Source: an uncultured Pelagibacteraceae bacterium (GTDB lineage Bacteria > Pseudomonadota > Alphaproteobacteria > Pelagibacterales > Pelagibacteraceae). From it: a DNA stretch of 64,000 nucleotides. Shown piece by piece: positions 17,354 to 26,017 of the stretch. The stretch is taken from NCBI GenBank assembly GCA_902613855.1, contig CACMIX010000001.1, positions 403,902 through 467,901 of the forward strand. The letters run 5' to 3'. Each line of letters starts with the position of its first letter. Positions within the stretch are counted from its first letter, which is position 1. The position numbers and the translations under genes were made by a program. The notes below the pieces were generated by a model. That model was not told where the DNA came from and ran no database searches. It saw only the letters and a list, made by a program, of their open reading frames with translations.

Positions 17354-18013
17354 TTATTTCCAGCGCGTCTTATGTTTGTGCTTAGTTAAAGATAAGTTTT
17401 CATTAGTATAATAATACAAATTTAAAGAAATTCTTTTTTTATTAACTTTTGTAAAACCATGTGGAACGTTTTTGTTTGTCATAAATATTACAGCATTATT
17501 ATAAAATGGATCTATATAAAATCTCTTTTTCGTATCGATATTTATATAATAAAATCTTCCTCCATCTTTTTTTTTATAATTTAAATTCAAATAAAGTAAT
17601 AGATTTATTGATCTAAATTTTCTTAATTCATTACTATAATTAAAATCAACATGTTCTTTAAGAATAGAACCTTTATGAGAAATATTTAGACCAGAATAAA
17701 GGTTTTTTTTATCTGAATATAATTCTTTAAGATTAAAAATTTTTTTTAATATATTGATGAATTTTTTTGAATTTAATTCTTTGTATAAATTCTTAAGATT
17801 ATTATTAAATTTTGTAAAATCATTAAACTCATGTTTAACTATCTTATTATTGTATTTAAATATTTTAGAAGGAATTTTAGAAGATTTCTTAATAGATTTA
17901 AGTATAATATTTTTTTTATTAGGAAGTATCAATCCGTTAATTTTTATAATTTTTTGTTTTATATTTTTTTCAAAAATTTTTAAATTTTCCAATTTTGAAT
18001 AATCAATATTCAT
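17354..18013 (-). CDS. 2-oxoglutarate/Fe(II)-dependent oxygenase family protein
   Basis: About 219 residues from the ATG at 18013; an upstream TTG at 18025 is possible but less likely. The double-stranded beta-helix pattern is visible: HVDFNYS supplies the His-x-Asp of the metal site, INLLLYLNLNYKKKDGGRFYY is the typical strand pair, and NVPHGFTKV plus KKRISLNLYYY gives the distal His and the 2-oxoglutarate Arg. Such enzymes in glycan clusters may hydroxylate sugars or lipids. It overlaps the dehydrogenase gene by 11 bases. The substrate is not predictable. Confidence 0.82.
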   Translation of the reverse strand: MNIDYSKLENLKIFEKNIKQKIIKINGLILPNKKNIILKSIKKSSKIPSKIFKYNNKIVKHEFNDFTKFNNNLKNLYKELNSKKFINILKKIFNLKELYSDKKNLYSGLNISHKGSILKEHVDFNYSNELRKFRSINLLLYLNLNYKKKDGGRFYYINIDTKKRFYIDPFYNNAVIFMTNKNVPHGFTKVNKKRISLNLYYYTNENLSLTKHKHKTRWK

Positions 18014-19250
18014 TATTGTCACCAATTCTTATAACTTTAACACCATCAGAATTTTTATTAATCATTCTAAATGGATCTATAACAATTGAGTTTTTAGGGA
18101 ATGTAAATTTTTCAAAAATTTCATGTTGAGTGCCAATGAAATAAACTCCTTTTTCAAATTTTGGTTTATCTGTATCTACATAAGGATCATAAACAATTGC
18201 ATCAATCCCCTCTTCTTTAAGTAAATTATTTAATAAAATTGAGGGACTGCCTGTAGTAATGTTGGTCTCTGGCTTGAAAGATTTGCCTAAAATATAGACT
18301 TGGTCATTCGTTGAAAGATTCTCTTTGATAAGACTTACAAGCCATTCTGTTTGTTTTTCTCTTTGTTTCATAATGTGATCAAAAAAATCATTACTAATAT
18401 TTAATTTTCTAGCTAACCACGAAAGAGCAATATTATCTCTAGGATGACAACCTCCACCATCACCCATACCTCCTCTTAAATAAGCTCCACTTATTAAACG
18501 TCTACTACCTAACATTAGAGCATTTGTAACATCATCTATATTAGTATTTGGAAGTTTATGACACATTTCCATAATTGTGTTTATAAAAGTTATTTTTGTT
18601 GAAATAAAAGTATTATATGAAACTTTAATTAGTTCAGCATTTTCAATTGTTGTTTTAAAGAAAGTTGCATTATTAATTGTTTTGTAGAATTTTTCAGCTT
18701 TATCAGCAGCTATTAAATCATCCACACCAAATAAAATAAATTCTGGGTAAAGAAAGTCTTTCATTGTTGTACCCATAGCGATAAAAAAGGGATTATAACA
18801 AATCTTTGTATGCTTGCCTAATAATGGTTTAATTTGTTGTCTTATAGTGCCAGGTAAAACTGTAGATATAATAATTACAACCTTATCCTCACCCAATTTC
18901 TCGATTTCATCAGAAAGTTTTTTCATGCCTGATATTAAATAACTATAGTCAAAATCAACTCTTTCATCTGGTATTCTAGTAACTCCTTCATATAAAGGAT
19001 CATGAGGCGTTTGAATAGGAACAAATATAATTTCTGAATGCTCTACAACATTTTTTAATGATTTAAATTTTATATTTGATTTTTCAAGATAATCTTGTGC
19101 CCAAATTTCCTTATAAGGAATCTTTTTTGCATCAATGATGTTTTTTACATTATCTGAAATGTCATAACCAATAACCTTATGACCTTTGGACTCTACAGCT
19201 AAAGCAACGGGTAAACCAAGTTTTCCAAGTCCAACAAAACCAATTTTCAT
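18003..19250 (-). CDS. UDP-glucose/GDP-mannose dehydrogenase family protein
   Basis: NAD-dependent oxidation of a nucleotide sugar to a uronic acid. Of 415 residues, IGFVGLGKLGLPVALAVESKGH is a clear N-terminal NAD-binding fold. The central helix has AELIKVSYNTFIS, and GGGCHPRDN near residue 260 carries the catalytic Cys (usual form GxCFPKD). The C-terminal domain has ILGKSFKPETNIT. It likely makes a uronic-acid donor for the nearby glycosyltransferases. UDP-glucose and UDP-ManNAc are the main substrate options; the drifted Cys motif prevents a choice. Confidence 0.9.
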   Translation of the reverse strand: MKIGFVGLGKLGLPVALAVESKGHKVIGYDISDNVKNIIDAKKIPYKEIWAQDYLEKSNIKFKSLKNVVEHSEIIFVPIQTPHDPLYEGVTRIPDERVDFDYSYLISGMKKLSDEIEKLGEDKVVIIISTVLPGTIRQQIKPLLGKHTKICYNPFFIAMGTTMKDFLYPEFILFGVDDLIAADKAEKFYKTINNATFFKTTIENAELIKVSYNTFISTKITFINTIMEMCHKLPNTNIDDVTNALMLGSRRLISGAYLRGGMGDGGGCHPRDNIALSWLARKLNISNDFFDHIMKQREKQTEWLVSLIKENLSTNDQVYILGKSFKPETNITTGSPSILLNNLLKEEGIDAIVYDPYVDTDKPKFEKGVYFIGTQHEIFEKFTFPKNSIVIDPFRMINKNSDGVKVIRIGDNNEY

Positions 19251-19348
19251 GAATTAATATTTAGTAATTTTAAAAATGAGATACTTATCAATACTATTTA
19301 GAAAATTCAATATAATTTAACTATAGAAAATAATACATTAAAAAATTT

Positions 19349-20599
19349 TTAAATTATATTTTTTTTCAAAGCATCATTTTTGAGAATTTTTTTAAGAATC
19401 AAAGAGTTTTTTTTAACATTTTCGTGATAATATTTATAATTTTTTGAAATTTTAATAATTTTATTTACAAAATCGTTTATATTTTTTGCTTCTTCATATG
19501 ACTTATGTTTTAATATATCATTCATAAAATTAGTGTTTTTAGGAATTACCATAGCAGTCTGGTAAGGTACACACGAATACATTGTCCCAGAAGTTACAAG
19601 ATTTATCTCTTTAGAATTGTGTAAAATTGGCATTATATCAATTTTTTTTAATAGATTTAAGTATTCTTGATAATCTAAATACCTTTCAACAATTGTAATT
19701 CTTTTATTGGTTTTTGATAAAGTGTATAATTTTCTTTTTATCTTAATCAAATCATTAGAAATTTTAGAAAATTGTATAAGATATTTAAAATTATTTTTTT
19801 TTCTCTCAAGAATATTTATTATTTTAGGCATATGCTGAAATCCTCTTGAAGGTCTGGCATCGCCCATATACCCAATGACATGATTATTTTTTTTAAATTT
19901 TCTTTTATAAAATGACCAAGGAATGTTTGATTTAAAAATTCCATTTTTGTTTTGAATTTTTTTTAAAAACAATCTGTAATTATAATCACTCCACAAATAA
20001 ACAAATGCTGTCTTATTATTAAGTTGTTTTTGAATCTGCTTTAAATAGTAAAAAAAATCTTTGAATTTATCATTTGGTGGTAACATTACTCTTATATGAA
20101 ATTTTGGATGTTTCTTGTCGATTTTGATTAAAAAATTAATTAATGACATATCTTTACGTCTAGCTGTTGGAAAAAAAATATGATCATTTCTATTTAAATT
20201 TAATCTTTTATAATTTTTATAAAAAGATCTAAAATATTTAGGTAAAATAAAATAGTTTGATTTTAAAGCAAAAAAATAATTAAAAAAATTTTTTTTTTTT
20301 AAAAAATAAAAACTAAAAAAAAAGACATTAAATAAATTTAGTAAAAAAAAATATATTTCAAATGATATATATAAAATTTTATTATTTTTTCTTTTAAAAG
20401 TATTCGTAGAAATAATTTTGAAAATTCTTGCCTCATTCGGTATATAGGTACCTTCATCATTAAAATTTTTATTTAATACCCAATAAATTTTAAGCTTTTT
20501 TTTAAAAAATATAGTTGTATCAATTAAATTATTCAAAAAATGACCCTTGGGGCCCATCATTTCAGTCTCTACAAGGACTAGTTTATTTTTCTTTTTCAA
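19349..20599 (-). CDS. Glycosyltransferase (GT-B fold, GT4-like)
   Basis: 416 residues. The first half is poorly conserved and hydrophobic or Lys-rich around residues 80-130. The second half has VIGYMGDARPSRGFQHMPKII, a strand-loop typical of the start of the GT4 donor domain, then ITIVERYLDYQEYLNLLKKIDIMPI, typical of the nucleotide-sugar site. The donor and acceptor are unknown. A run of 12 identical bases (20289-20300) lies in the coding region and could cause slippage. A 98-base gap separates it from the dehydrogenase gene downstream. Confidence 0.75.
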   Translation of the reverse strand: MKKKNKLVLVETEMMGPKGHFLNNLIDTTIFFKKKLKIYWVLNKNFNDEGTYIPNEARIFKIISTNTFKRKNNKILYISFEIYFFLLNLFNVFFFSFYFLKKKNFFNYFFALKSNYFILPKYFRSFYKNYKRLNLNRNDHIFFPTARRKDMSLINFLIKIDKKHPKFHIRVMLPPNDKFKDFFYYLKQIQKQLNNKTAFVYLWSDYNYRLFLKKIQNKNGIFKSNIPWSFYKRKFKKNNHVIGYMGDARPSRGFQHMPKIINILERKKNNFKYLIQFSKISNDLIKIKRKLYTLSKTNKRITIVERYLDYQEYLNLLKKIDIMPILHNSKEINLVTSGTMYSCVPYQTAMVIPKNTNFMNDILKHKSYEEAKNINDFVNKIIKISKNYKYYHENVKKNSLILKKILKNDALKKNII

Positions 20600-20613
20600 T
20601 GTTATTAAAATAA

Positions 20614-22719
20614 TTATTTATTTTCCCAAAAATATTTTTTACTTTTATTAATATTTAAAGTCTTATTAATAATATACGAAGCAACAATCGTCGAATTCAT
20701 ATATTTGTGATATTTTTTCATACCATTTTGAGCAATTCTATTTCTTAAATTGTGTGAATTTTTAAAAAAATTAATTTTTTTTGATAAATCTTTAACATTT
20801 TTATAAAAAACTACTTCCTTATTAGAAAACAATTTATTTAATTTGGTTTTAATATCAATAAACGTTAAAATACCATTACCTACCAGCTGGGCCAGCCTAT
20901 CGCTTGAATAGAATTTTAGCGGTTCACCTTGACTAAGATTCAGTGCCATTTTAGATTTAGATAATTCTCTCCTAAAATTTTCTGCCCAAATAGGCTGATT
21001 ATTATTAATACCAAGTAAATTAAATCTAATTTCACTGTTTTTGTTTAGCAAATTTTGTAAAAAAAATTCTCTATTGTCATTTTTACCTTTTTTAAGAGTT
21101 CCACGGTGAACGCCGTGTGATAAAGCGAAGAATAAGTCATACTTATAAAATTTATTAGAATAAATATTTAGATTCTCAAAAGTTTCATCAACTGGATTTG
21201 GTATAAAAAATATATTTTTGCGTGTTTTAAAATTTATCGATGAGGGATGAGTAGTACAAAAACTCGCATCAATACACTCAAGTTTATTAATAAATCTTTT
21301 TTTATTATTAAGCCATTTTTTATCATCCATCTTATCAAGAAACCATTGAGATATAGATATACTTGGATAAAATTTTTTGATTAAGTATAAAGTATCCACA
21401 GATATTTGATCTGCATGTCCAATAACTATTAAGTCGGGTGTAAAGTTTCCAACTAGCTCTAAAAGTTTAAGATTTAATGATTTAGATCCGTAAATATCTA
21501 TTATTTTACGCTCTTGACTTATTGTATCTCTGTCACTCAGTGTCTGCACTGTATGACCAAGTTTTAATAATCCATTGTTTATTCTTCTACCTGTATTGTA
21601 AAAAAGTCTACCATTATGTCTTACATTAAAATTTGTAACGTGAAGAATTTTAAGTTTTTTATTCTTATTTATTGAATTTTTAAATAATTTATATCTATAG
21701 TTGTCTATTAATGATGAAGAATATTTATTATCTAAATAAAAGTTATTTAAGGAATTTTTTTGTAATTTTAGTAATTTTTTTTTATTTAAAATCAAATTTT
21801 TTATTTCTTTATATATACTAATAGAATTTAGTTTTTTTAATATTATACCATCAGTTATTGTTTCAGGTAATCCACCTTTATTACTTATGATTACAGCACA
21901 TCCCCTACTACTTGCTTCTAAACTTGCTCTACCAAATGGTTCATCCCATTTTGAACAAGCGACAGCAATACTAGATTTATTAAAAGTTTTAAGAACATTA
22001 TTATTAGACTGATATCCCATGTTAATAAGTCGTTCATGATAGAAATTAATTTTTTCACGTGGCTCATCTCCAAAAACTACTGACCTCCAATCTTTAAACT
22101 CATTTAAAATTTTAATAATCGCTTTACCAAATAAGTCATAACCCTTTGACTTATTTAACTTTCCTACAAATGTAATAATTTTTTCTTTTTTATGTAAATT
22201 AATTTTTTTTTTACTTGTTGATTGGTAAATAATTTCGATTTTCTCACTATTTAAATAAAATTTGTCAAGATCTTTAAAAAATCTATTTTTAGTCCACTCA
22301 CTATTAAAAATAATTTTATTACATTTGTTTAAAATAAAATATCTTTCTTTAACTGAAATTGAACCGTTCATTGATAAAGGATCGTTATGAAAATAAAAAA
22401 CTATCTTTTTTTTAAAGTAAGAAAAGTACTTTAAATAAGACGGTCTATTATGAATCTCAATTATATCGGATTTTCTTTCTTTTTCTAAATTAATAAAATT
22501 ATTTACATAAACTTTTGAAGAACTTTGAAAATATTTTTTTTGGAAAGGGATATTAACATAATTTTTTGATAATTTTTTTGGATAATCAGTATTACCATAA
22601 ACTTTAATATTTCGATTAAATTTACTAAATTCGTTTACACCACTTACAAATATAGATACTGCTCCAGCATATTCCATTGAATAGTTTTCTTTATACGGAA
22701 GAAGGATTGAAATTTTCAT
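20614..22719 (-). CDS. Two-domain glycosyltransferase (GT4-like plus CgeB-like)
   Basis: 701 residues that look like two transferases joined. Residues about 1-340 form a GT4-like unit with ITFVGKLNKSKGYDLFGKAI and AVACSKWDEPFGRASLEASS, the donor-site E-x7-E pattern. Residues about 350-690 form a second GT-B unit of CgeB/spore-maturation type, starting KLKILHVTNFNVRHNGRLFY, with NIFFIPNPVD and SKSKMALNLSQGEPLKFYSSDRL. It probably adds two sugars in sequence to a surface polymer or a glycoprotein. It shares one base with the upstream GIY-YIG gene and ends 14 bases before the next transferase gene. Confidence 0.82.
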   Translation of the reverse strand: MKISILLPYKENYSMEYAGAVSIFVSGVNEFSKFNRNIKVYGNTDYPKKLSKNYVNIPFQKKYFQSSSKVYVNNFINLEKERKSDIIEIHNRPSYLKYFSYFKKKIVFYFHNDPLSMNGSISVKERYFILNKCNKIIFNSEWTKNRFFKDLDKFYLNSEKIEIIYQSTSKKKINLHKKEKIITFVGKLNKSKGYDLFGKAIIKILNEFKDWRSVVFGDEPREKINFYHERLINMGYQSNNNVLKTFNKSSIAVACSKWDEPFGRASLEASSRGCAVIISNKGGLPETITDGIILKKLNSISIYKEIKNLILNKKKLLKLQKNSLNNFYLDNKYSSSLIDNYRYKLFKNSINKNKKLKILHVTNFNVRHNGRLFYNTGRRINNGLLKLGHTVQTLSDRDTISQERKIIDIYGSKSLNLKLLELVGNFTPDLIVIGHADQISVDTLYLIKKFYPSISISQWFLDKMDDKKWLNNKKRFINKLECIDASFCTTHPSSINFKTRKNIFFIPNPVDETFENLNIYSNKFYKYDLFFALSHGVHRGTLKKGKNDNREFFLQNLLNKNSEIRFNLLGINNNQPIWAENFRRELSKSKMALNLSQGEPLKFYSSDRLAQLVGNGILTFIDIKTKLNKLFSNKEVVFYKNVKDLSKKINFFKNSHNLRNRIAQNGMKKYHKYMNSTIVASYIINKTLNINKSKKYFWENK

Positions 22720-22979
22720 TAAATATTTTTCAAAAATTTTTTTTTAATACTAGATCTTTTTTTAATATTTTTCTTTAGTAGATATTCATTCTTCATAGCA
22801 GACGATTTTGTATTATATGCTTTTTTATATATTAATTTCCATTTTCTACCCCTTGTAAATTTAGCTCCCTTGGAGGTGTTATGTAATCTAACTCTATTTT
22901 TAATATTTGAGGTATAACCAACATATGTAACTGATTTATCATTACTGCCACTAATTAATAAATATACAAAATACTTCAT
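22719..22979 (-). CDS. GIY-YIG nuclease-domain protein (UPF0213 type)
   Basis: 86 residues. YFVYLLISG and TYVGYTSNIKNRVRLHN are the GIY-YIG core with the Tyr and Arg positions, and GAKFTRGRKWKLIYKK followed by SAMKNEYLLKK matches the small stand-alone UPF0213 family, including the catalytic Glu. The role is unclear; DNA repair or mobile-element association have both been proposed for the family. The ATG lies only 3 bases after the CCA end of tRNA-Glu, so the message must start within or upstream of the tRNA. It is the first gene of the sugar-gene run. Confidence 0.88.
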   Translation of the reverse strand: MKYFVYLLISGSNDKSVTYVGYTSNIKNRVRLHNTSKGAKFTRGRKWKLIYKKAYNTKSSAMKNEYLLKKNIKKRSSIKKKFLKNI

Positions 22980-22982
22980 TAT

Positions 22983-23057
22983 TGGCGGTCCCTAGGGGAA
23001 TCGAACCCCTCTTTCGAGGATGAAAACCACGTGTCCTAACCGATAGACGAAGGGACC
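22983..23057 (-). tRNA. tRNA-Glu (anticodon TTC)
   Basis: The 75-base minus-strand sequence folds as a cloverleaf: acceptor GGTCCCT with AGGGACC, anticodon loop TTTTCAT with TTC, T-arm GAGGGGTTCGATTCCCCTA, and an encoded CCA end. It forms one edge of the accessory gene run, the usual kind of place for island integration. Confidence 0.97.
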
Positions 23058-23067
23058 GAATTGCTGT

Positions 23068-23096
23068 TTTTTATTGTAAAAAATTATATTAATCAA
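23068..23096 (-). promoter_or_regulatory. Putative promoter of tRNA-Glu
   Basis: On the minus strand TTGATT (23091-23096) and TAAAAA (23068-23073) are exactly 17 bases apart, and the start would fall about 4 bases before the tRNA. It would also be the only nearby promoter for the GIY-YIG gene and those following. Pattern inference. Confidence 0.35.
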
Positions 23097-23126
23097 GCTT
23101 TAATAGATTTTTAGGATTAATCAACC

Positions 23127-24068
23127 TCATCTATTATCAATATTTTTTATTATTTTTTTAATTCCAGAGCTTTTGTGTGTAATTAATGTTTCGGAAACAA
23201 ATTTTTTATTTTTAATTTTTATACCTGATACTAAATCACCTGAAGTTATACCTGTCGCACAAAAAATACTATCGCCTCGAATAATTTCGTTCAATTCATA
23301 TTTTTTTGTTAAATCTTTAATTCCCATTTTATTTGCCCTATTTTTATCATCATCTGTATCAAATAAAAATCTTCCTTGAAAATGACAATTATAAGCGTCT
23401 AAAGCTGCAGCAGCTAAAACACCTTCTGGACCTCCTCCAATGCCTAGAAATATATCAACTTTATATTTTTTATCTGTCACAAACAAAGCTCCCATAACAT
23501 CACCATCTGTAATTAATTTTATTTTAACTCCTATTCGACTTAACTCGTTGATGATATCATTATGTCTAGGTCTATCCATAACACAAGCTGTTATATTTTC
23601 TGGTTTTTTATTTAAATATTCTGATAAATTAAAAATATTTTCCTTAACGGTATAATCTAAATCAATAACACCCTTTTCATTTACTTTGGCAGATATTTTT
23701 TCCATATATGTTTCTGGAGCGTTAAAAAGATTATTTTTTTCAGCTATTGATATGACTGATAGAGCGCCTGGAAGATTATTTGCAACAAAATTAGTACCTT
23801 CTAGTGGATCGACAGCAATATCAATTTCAGGACCGTAAGTTGTACCAACTTTTTCACCTATATATAGCATTGGAGCCTTATCAAGTTCCCCTTCACCAAT
23901 TACTATTTCACCTTTAATATTCATTTGATTCAATTCGTTTCTCATAGAGTCAACTGCAGCTTTATCAGCAGCAATTTTATCTTTTTTTCCTACGAATTGA
24001 TATGAAGCAATAGCTGCTTTTGTAGTTACGTTTACAAGTTGATGTATAAATTTTTGATCAATTGTCAT
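23127..24068 (-). CDS. glpX: Fructose-1,6-bisphosphatase class II
   Basis: Gluconeogenic phosphatase producing fructose 6-phosphate. 313 residues match GlpX. VIGEGELDKAPMLYIGEKVG near 55, IAVDPLEGTNFVANNLPGAL near 83 (metal and phosphate site), GDVMGALFV, and LGIGGGPEGVLAAAALDAY near 205 are all present. Class II enzymes of some bacteria also accept sedoheptulose bisphosphate. The start overlaps the end of the SbmA-like gene by one base. About 70 bases separate its end from tRNA-Glu. Confidence 0.96.
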   Translation of the reverse strand: MTIDQKFIHQLVNVTTKAAIASYQFVGKKDKIAADKAAVDSMRNELNQMNIKGEIVIGEGELDKAPMLYIGEKVGTTYGPEIDIAVDPLEGTNFVANNLPGALSVISIAEKNNLFNAPETYMEKISAKVNEKGVIDLDYTVKENIFNLSEYLNKKPENITACVMDRPRHNDIINELSRIGVKIKLITDGDVMGALFVTDKKYKVDIFLGIGGGPEGVLAAAALDAYNCHFQGRFLFDTDDDKNRANKMGIKDLTKKYELNEIIRGDSIFCATGITSGDLVSGIKIKNKKFVSETLITHKSSGIKKIIKNIDNR

Positions 24069-25060
24069 TAAATTTTTTCATCAACAAATTCTTCTTGTTT
24101 TATTTTATATTCAAATTCTCTTAAACGTTTATATACACTTGCCAATTCAATGATTGTTGGCCAAGCTTTTAATATATACTGCATTGATCCTTCTACTCTA
24201 CCAAAAGCTCTTATTATTTGTTGCATAACACCAAGAGTAACTGCCCCAGCTACAATTGCTGGTGCTAAAAAAACATATGCAGATAATACATTGGCTTGCA
24301 AGTAAGCAATTCTACCAATATTGAAATATAAATATCTTAAATAACTTAAATAATGGATACTTCTTACATCTTCAAATAATTCGTCTATAGTTTTCGGTCT
24401 TATAGTTCCATCATCCTCAGCTATTACTAATATTTTTCTATAAGCTGCTTCTTTTTTTTGCAAATCATATTCAACTCCTACTAACCTCAATATTAAGCCT
24501 AAAATTATAAGAAAAATTGTTCCACCAATTGACCAAATAAGAGCACCAACGATTAAACCGTAATTCCAATCACCAAAAAAGAAAATTGGAATACCAATAC
24601 TTAGGCCAAATAAAATTGGCATAAATTCAATTAAAATCATCAAAGCTTCAATCAAACTCGTTCCAAGAGACTCCATTATCCTAGAAAACTTTATTGTATC
24701 CTCTTGAACTCTTTGAGCGGCACCTTCAATTTTACGAGCTTTGTCATAAACAGAGTGGTACCATTCAACCATGGCAGCTCTCCATCTGAACAAATAATGT
24801 GATGTGAAAAAACTAACTAATACCGCAACACCAACATACATAGCTGCCAAAATTATAAATGATAATAAACTTGCCCAATATTCTTCTATTGTTATCGCAT
24901 TTGGAGCTCCAAGTGCTTTTTGGATCATGTCGTAAAATTCACCAAACCACTCATTTATTTTTACATCAATTTTAACTTGAATCCAAAGTGATGAAAGTAT
25001 TATGGCAGAGCCTAACCAGGACCACAGATACCAATTTTTTTCAGTAAAAAATCTAAACAT
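24068..25060 (-). CDS. SbmA/BacA-like peptide transporter
   Basis: 330 residues, membrane protein with about six to seven hydrophobic segments and no ATP-binding domain. NWYLWSWLGSAIILSSLW at the start, FRWRAAMVEWYHSVYDKAR, QRVQEDTIKFSRIMESL and a C-terminal AFGRVEGSMQYILKAWPTIIELASVYKRL fit the SbmA/BacA family, which imports peptides and antibiotics using the proton gradient. In symbionts BacA also affects very-long-chain lipid A. The N-terminus appears shorter than in E. coli SbmA (about 400). Its role in a free-living streamlined cell is open. Confidence 0.88.
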   Translation of the reverse strand: MFRFFTEKNWYLWSWLGSAIILSSLWIQVKIDVKINEWFGEFYDMIQKALGAPNAITIEEYWASLLSFIILAAMYVGVAVLVSFFTSHYLFRWRAAMVEWYHSVYDKARKIEGAAQRVQEDTIKFSRIMESLGTSLIEALMILIEFMPILFGLSIGIPIFFFGDWNYGLIVGALIWSIGGTIFLIILGLILRLVGVEYDLQKKEAAYRKILVIAEDDGTIRPKTIDELFEDVRSIHYLSYLRYLYFNIGRIAYLQANVLSAYVFLAPAIVAGAVTLGVMQQIIRAFGRVEGSMQYILKAWPTIIELASVYKRLREFEYKIKQEEFVDEKI

Positions 25061-25064
25061 TTAA

Positions 25065-25346
25065 TTATTTTAAAAAATTATCTGCATAAGATTTTTTTAC
25101 AGTTTTTCTTTTTCTAGGTTCAATTAGCTCAAATTCTATTTTTTTCTTTTTTGCATAATTTATTGCAAGATCTTTAGATGAAAATTCCAATTTCAACTCA
25201 GTTAAAGTATCATCAGAACTTTCCCATCCCATCAAAGGATTTTTTGTTGGGTCTTTTGTTTTAAATTCCAAAACCCACTTGTTAGTTTTTCCAAGACCTG
25301 ATTGCATAGGACTTTTGTTTGGAATATAAATAATTGCTTTTTTCAT
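25065..25346 (-). CDS. NDUFS4-like complex I accessory subunit
   Basis: 93 residues. IYIPNKSPMQSGLGKTNKWVLEF, then MGWESSDDT and FSSKDLAINYAKKKKIEFEL, is the pattern of the ETC complex I conserved-region family, the bacterial counterpart of mitochondrial NDUFS4 (18 kDa subunit). It is a peripheral NADH dehydrogenase component typical of alphaproteobacteria. The ATG is just 5 bases after the CCA end of tRNA-Pro, so the mRNA probably forms from a tRNA-containing transcript. The SbmA-like gene follows after 4 bases. Confidence 0.9.
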   Translation of the reverse strand: MKKAIIYIPNKSPMQSGLGKTNKWVLEFKTKDPTKNPLMGWESSDDTLTELKLEFSSKDLAINYAKKKKIEFELIEPRKRKTVKKSYADNFLK

Positions 25347-25351
25347 AATGA

Positions 25352-25428
<77 letters not shown>

Positions 25429-25437
25429 AGAGCAATA

Positions 25438-25465
25438 CTAATACAGTAGTTATTGATATTTTCAA
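25438..25465 (-). promoter_or_regulatory. Putative promoter of tRNA-Pro
   Basis: Minus-strand TTGAAA (25460-25465) and TATTAG (25438-25443) are 16 bases apart. The start would lie about 3 bases before the tRNA. If right, it also drives the NDUFS4-like, SbmA-like and glpX genes. Pattern inference. Confidence 0.35.
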
Positions 25466-25521
25466 CGATTAAAGCTTCAAAATTAAAAGAATTTTAATAA
25501 ATTTCTGATATATAGGAATTT

Positions 25522-26013
25522 ATGATTATTGAATGTCCTTGTAAAAAAAAAAAATTCAATATTGATATAAATTTAATCCCAGCTGAAGGACGTAATCTAC
25601 AATGTGGTTCGTGTGATCGTGTTTGGTTTTATAAAAAAGAAGATCCAATACCTGAAACTCTACAAATAAAAGAGGAAATTGCTATTCAAGAAAATGTAAA
25701 TAGTGAGATATTAAATGATGATAAATCTAATGATCAAATAACAAAACAACCAATTGATGAGAATAAAAAAACAAAATCTGAATTATCTGCTATTAAAGAA
25801 ACTAAGAGCAAACTTGAGGCAATAAAAAAAACTCAAAGTAGTAAGTTTTTTTCATATTTAATTGTATTTATAATTTCCTTAGGGGCACTAATTATTTTAC
25901 TCGACACTCTAAAAGCACCATTAATGAACATATTTCCTGGATTGGAAGTGTTGCTATTCAACCTATATGAAACATTGAAAGATATTAAACTATTTATTAT
26001 AGACCTTTCATAA
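25522..26013 (+). CDS. Zinc-ribbon membrane-anchored protein
   Basis: 163 residues. The N-terminus has IIECPCKKKKF and, about 20 residues on, LQCGSCDRVWFYKKE, an MJ0042-type zinc ribbon with four Cys. A Lys/Glu/Asn-rich linker (about 45-110) follows, then one membrane helix (about 113-133) and a short tail. Alphaproteobacteria commonly carry one such protein; its function is unclear to me. It is 4 bases before nhaA and divergent from tRNA-Pro. Confidence 0.75.
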   Translation: MIIECPCKKKKFNIDINLIPAEGRNLQCGSCDRVWFYKKEDPIPETLQIKEEIAIQENVNSEILNDDKSNDQITKQPIDENKKTKSELSAIKETKSKLEAIKKTQSSKFFSYLIVFIISLGALIILLDTLKAPLMNIFPGLEVLLFNLYETLKDIKLFIIDLS

Positions 26014-26017
26014 TTCT

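Noticed and set aside
16573..23057. Attachment-site direct repeat of the tRNA-Glu end near the recombinase
   Set aside because: Looked for the CCCCTAGGGACC-type 3' end around 14.5-16.7 kb by eye and did not find it; a computed search would be needed.
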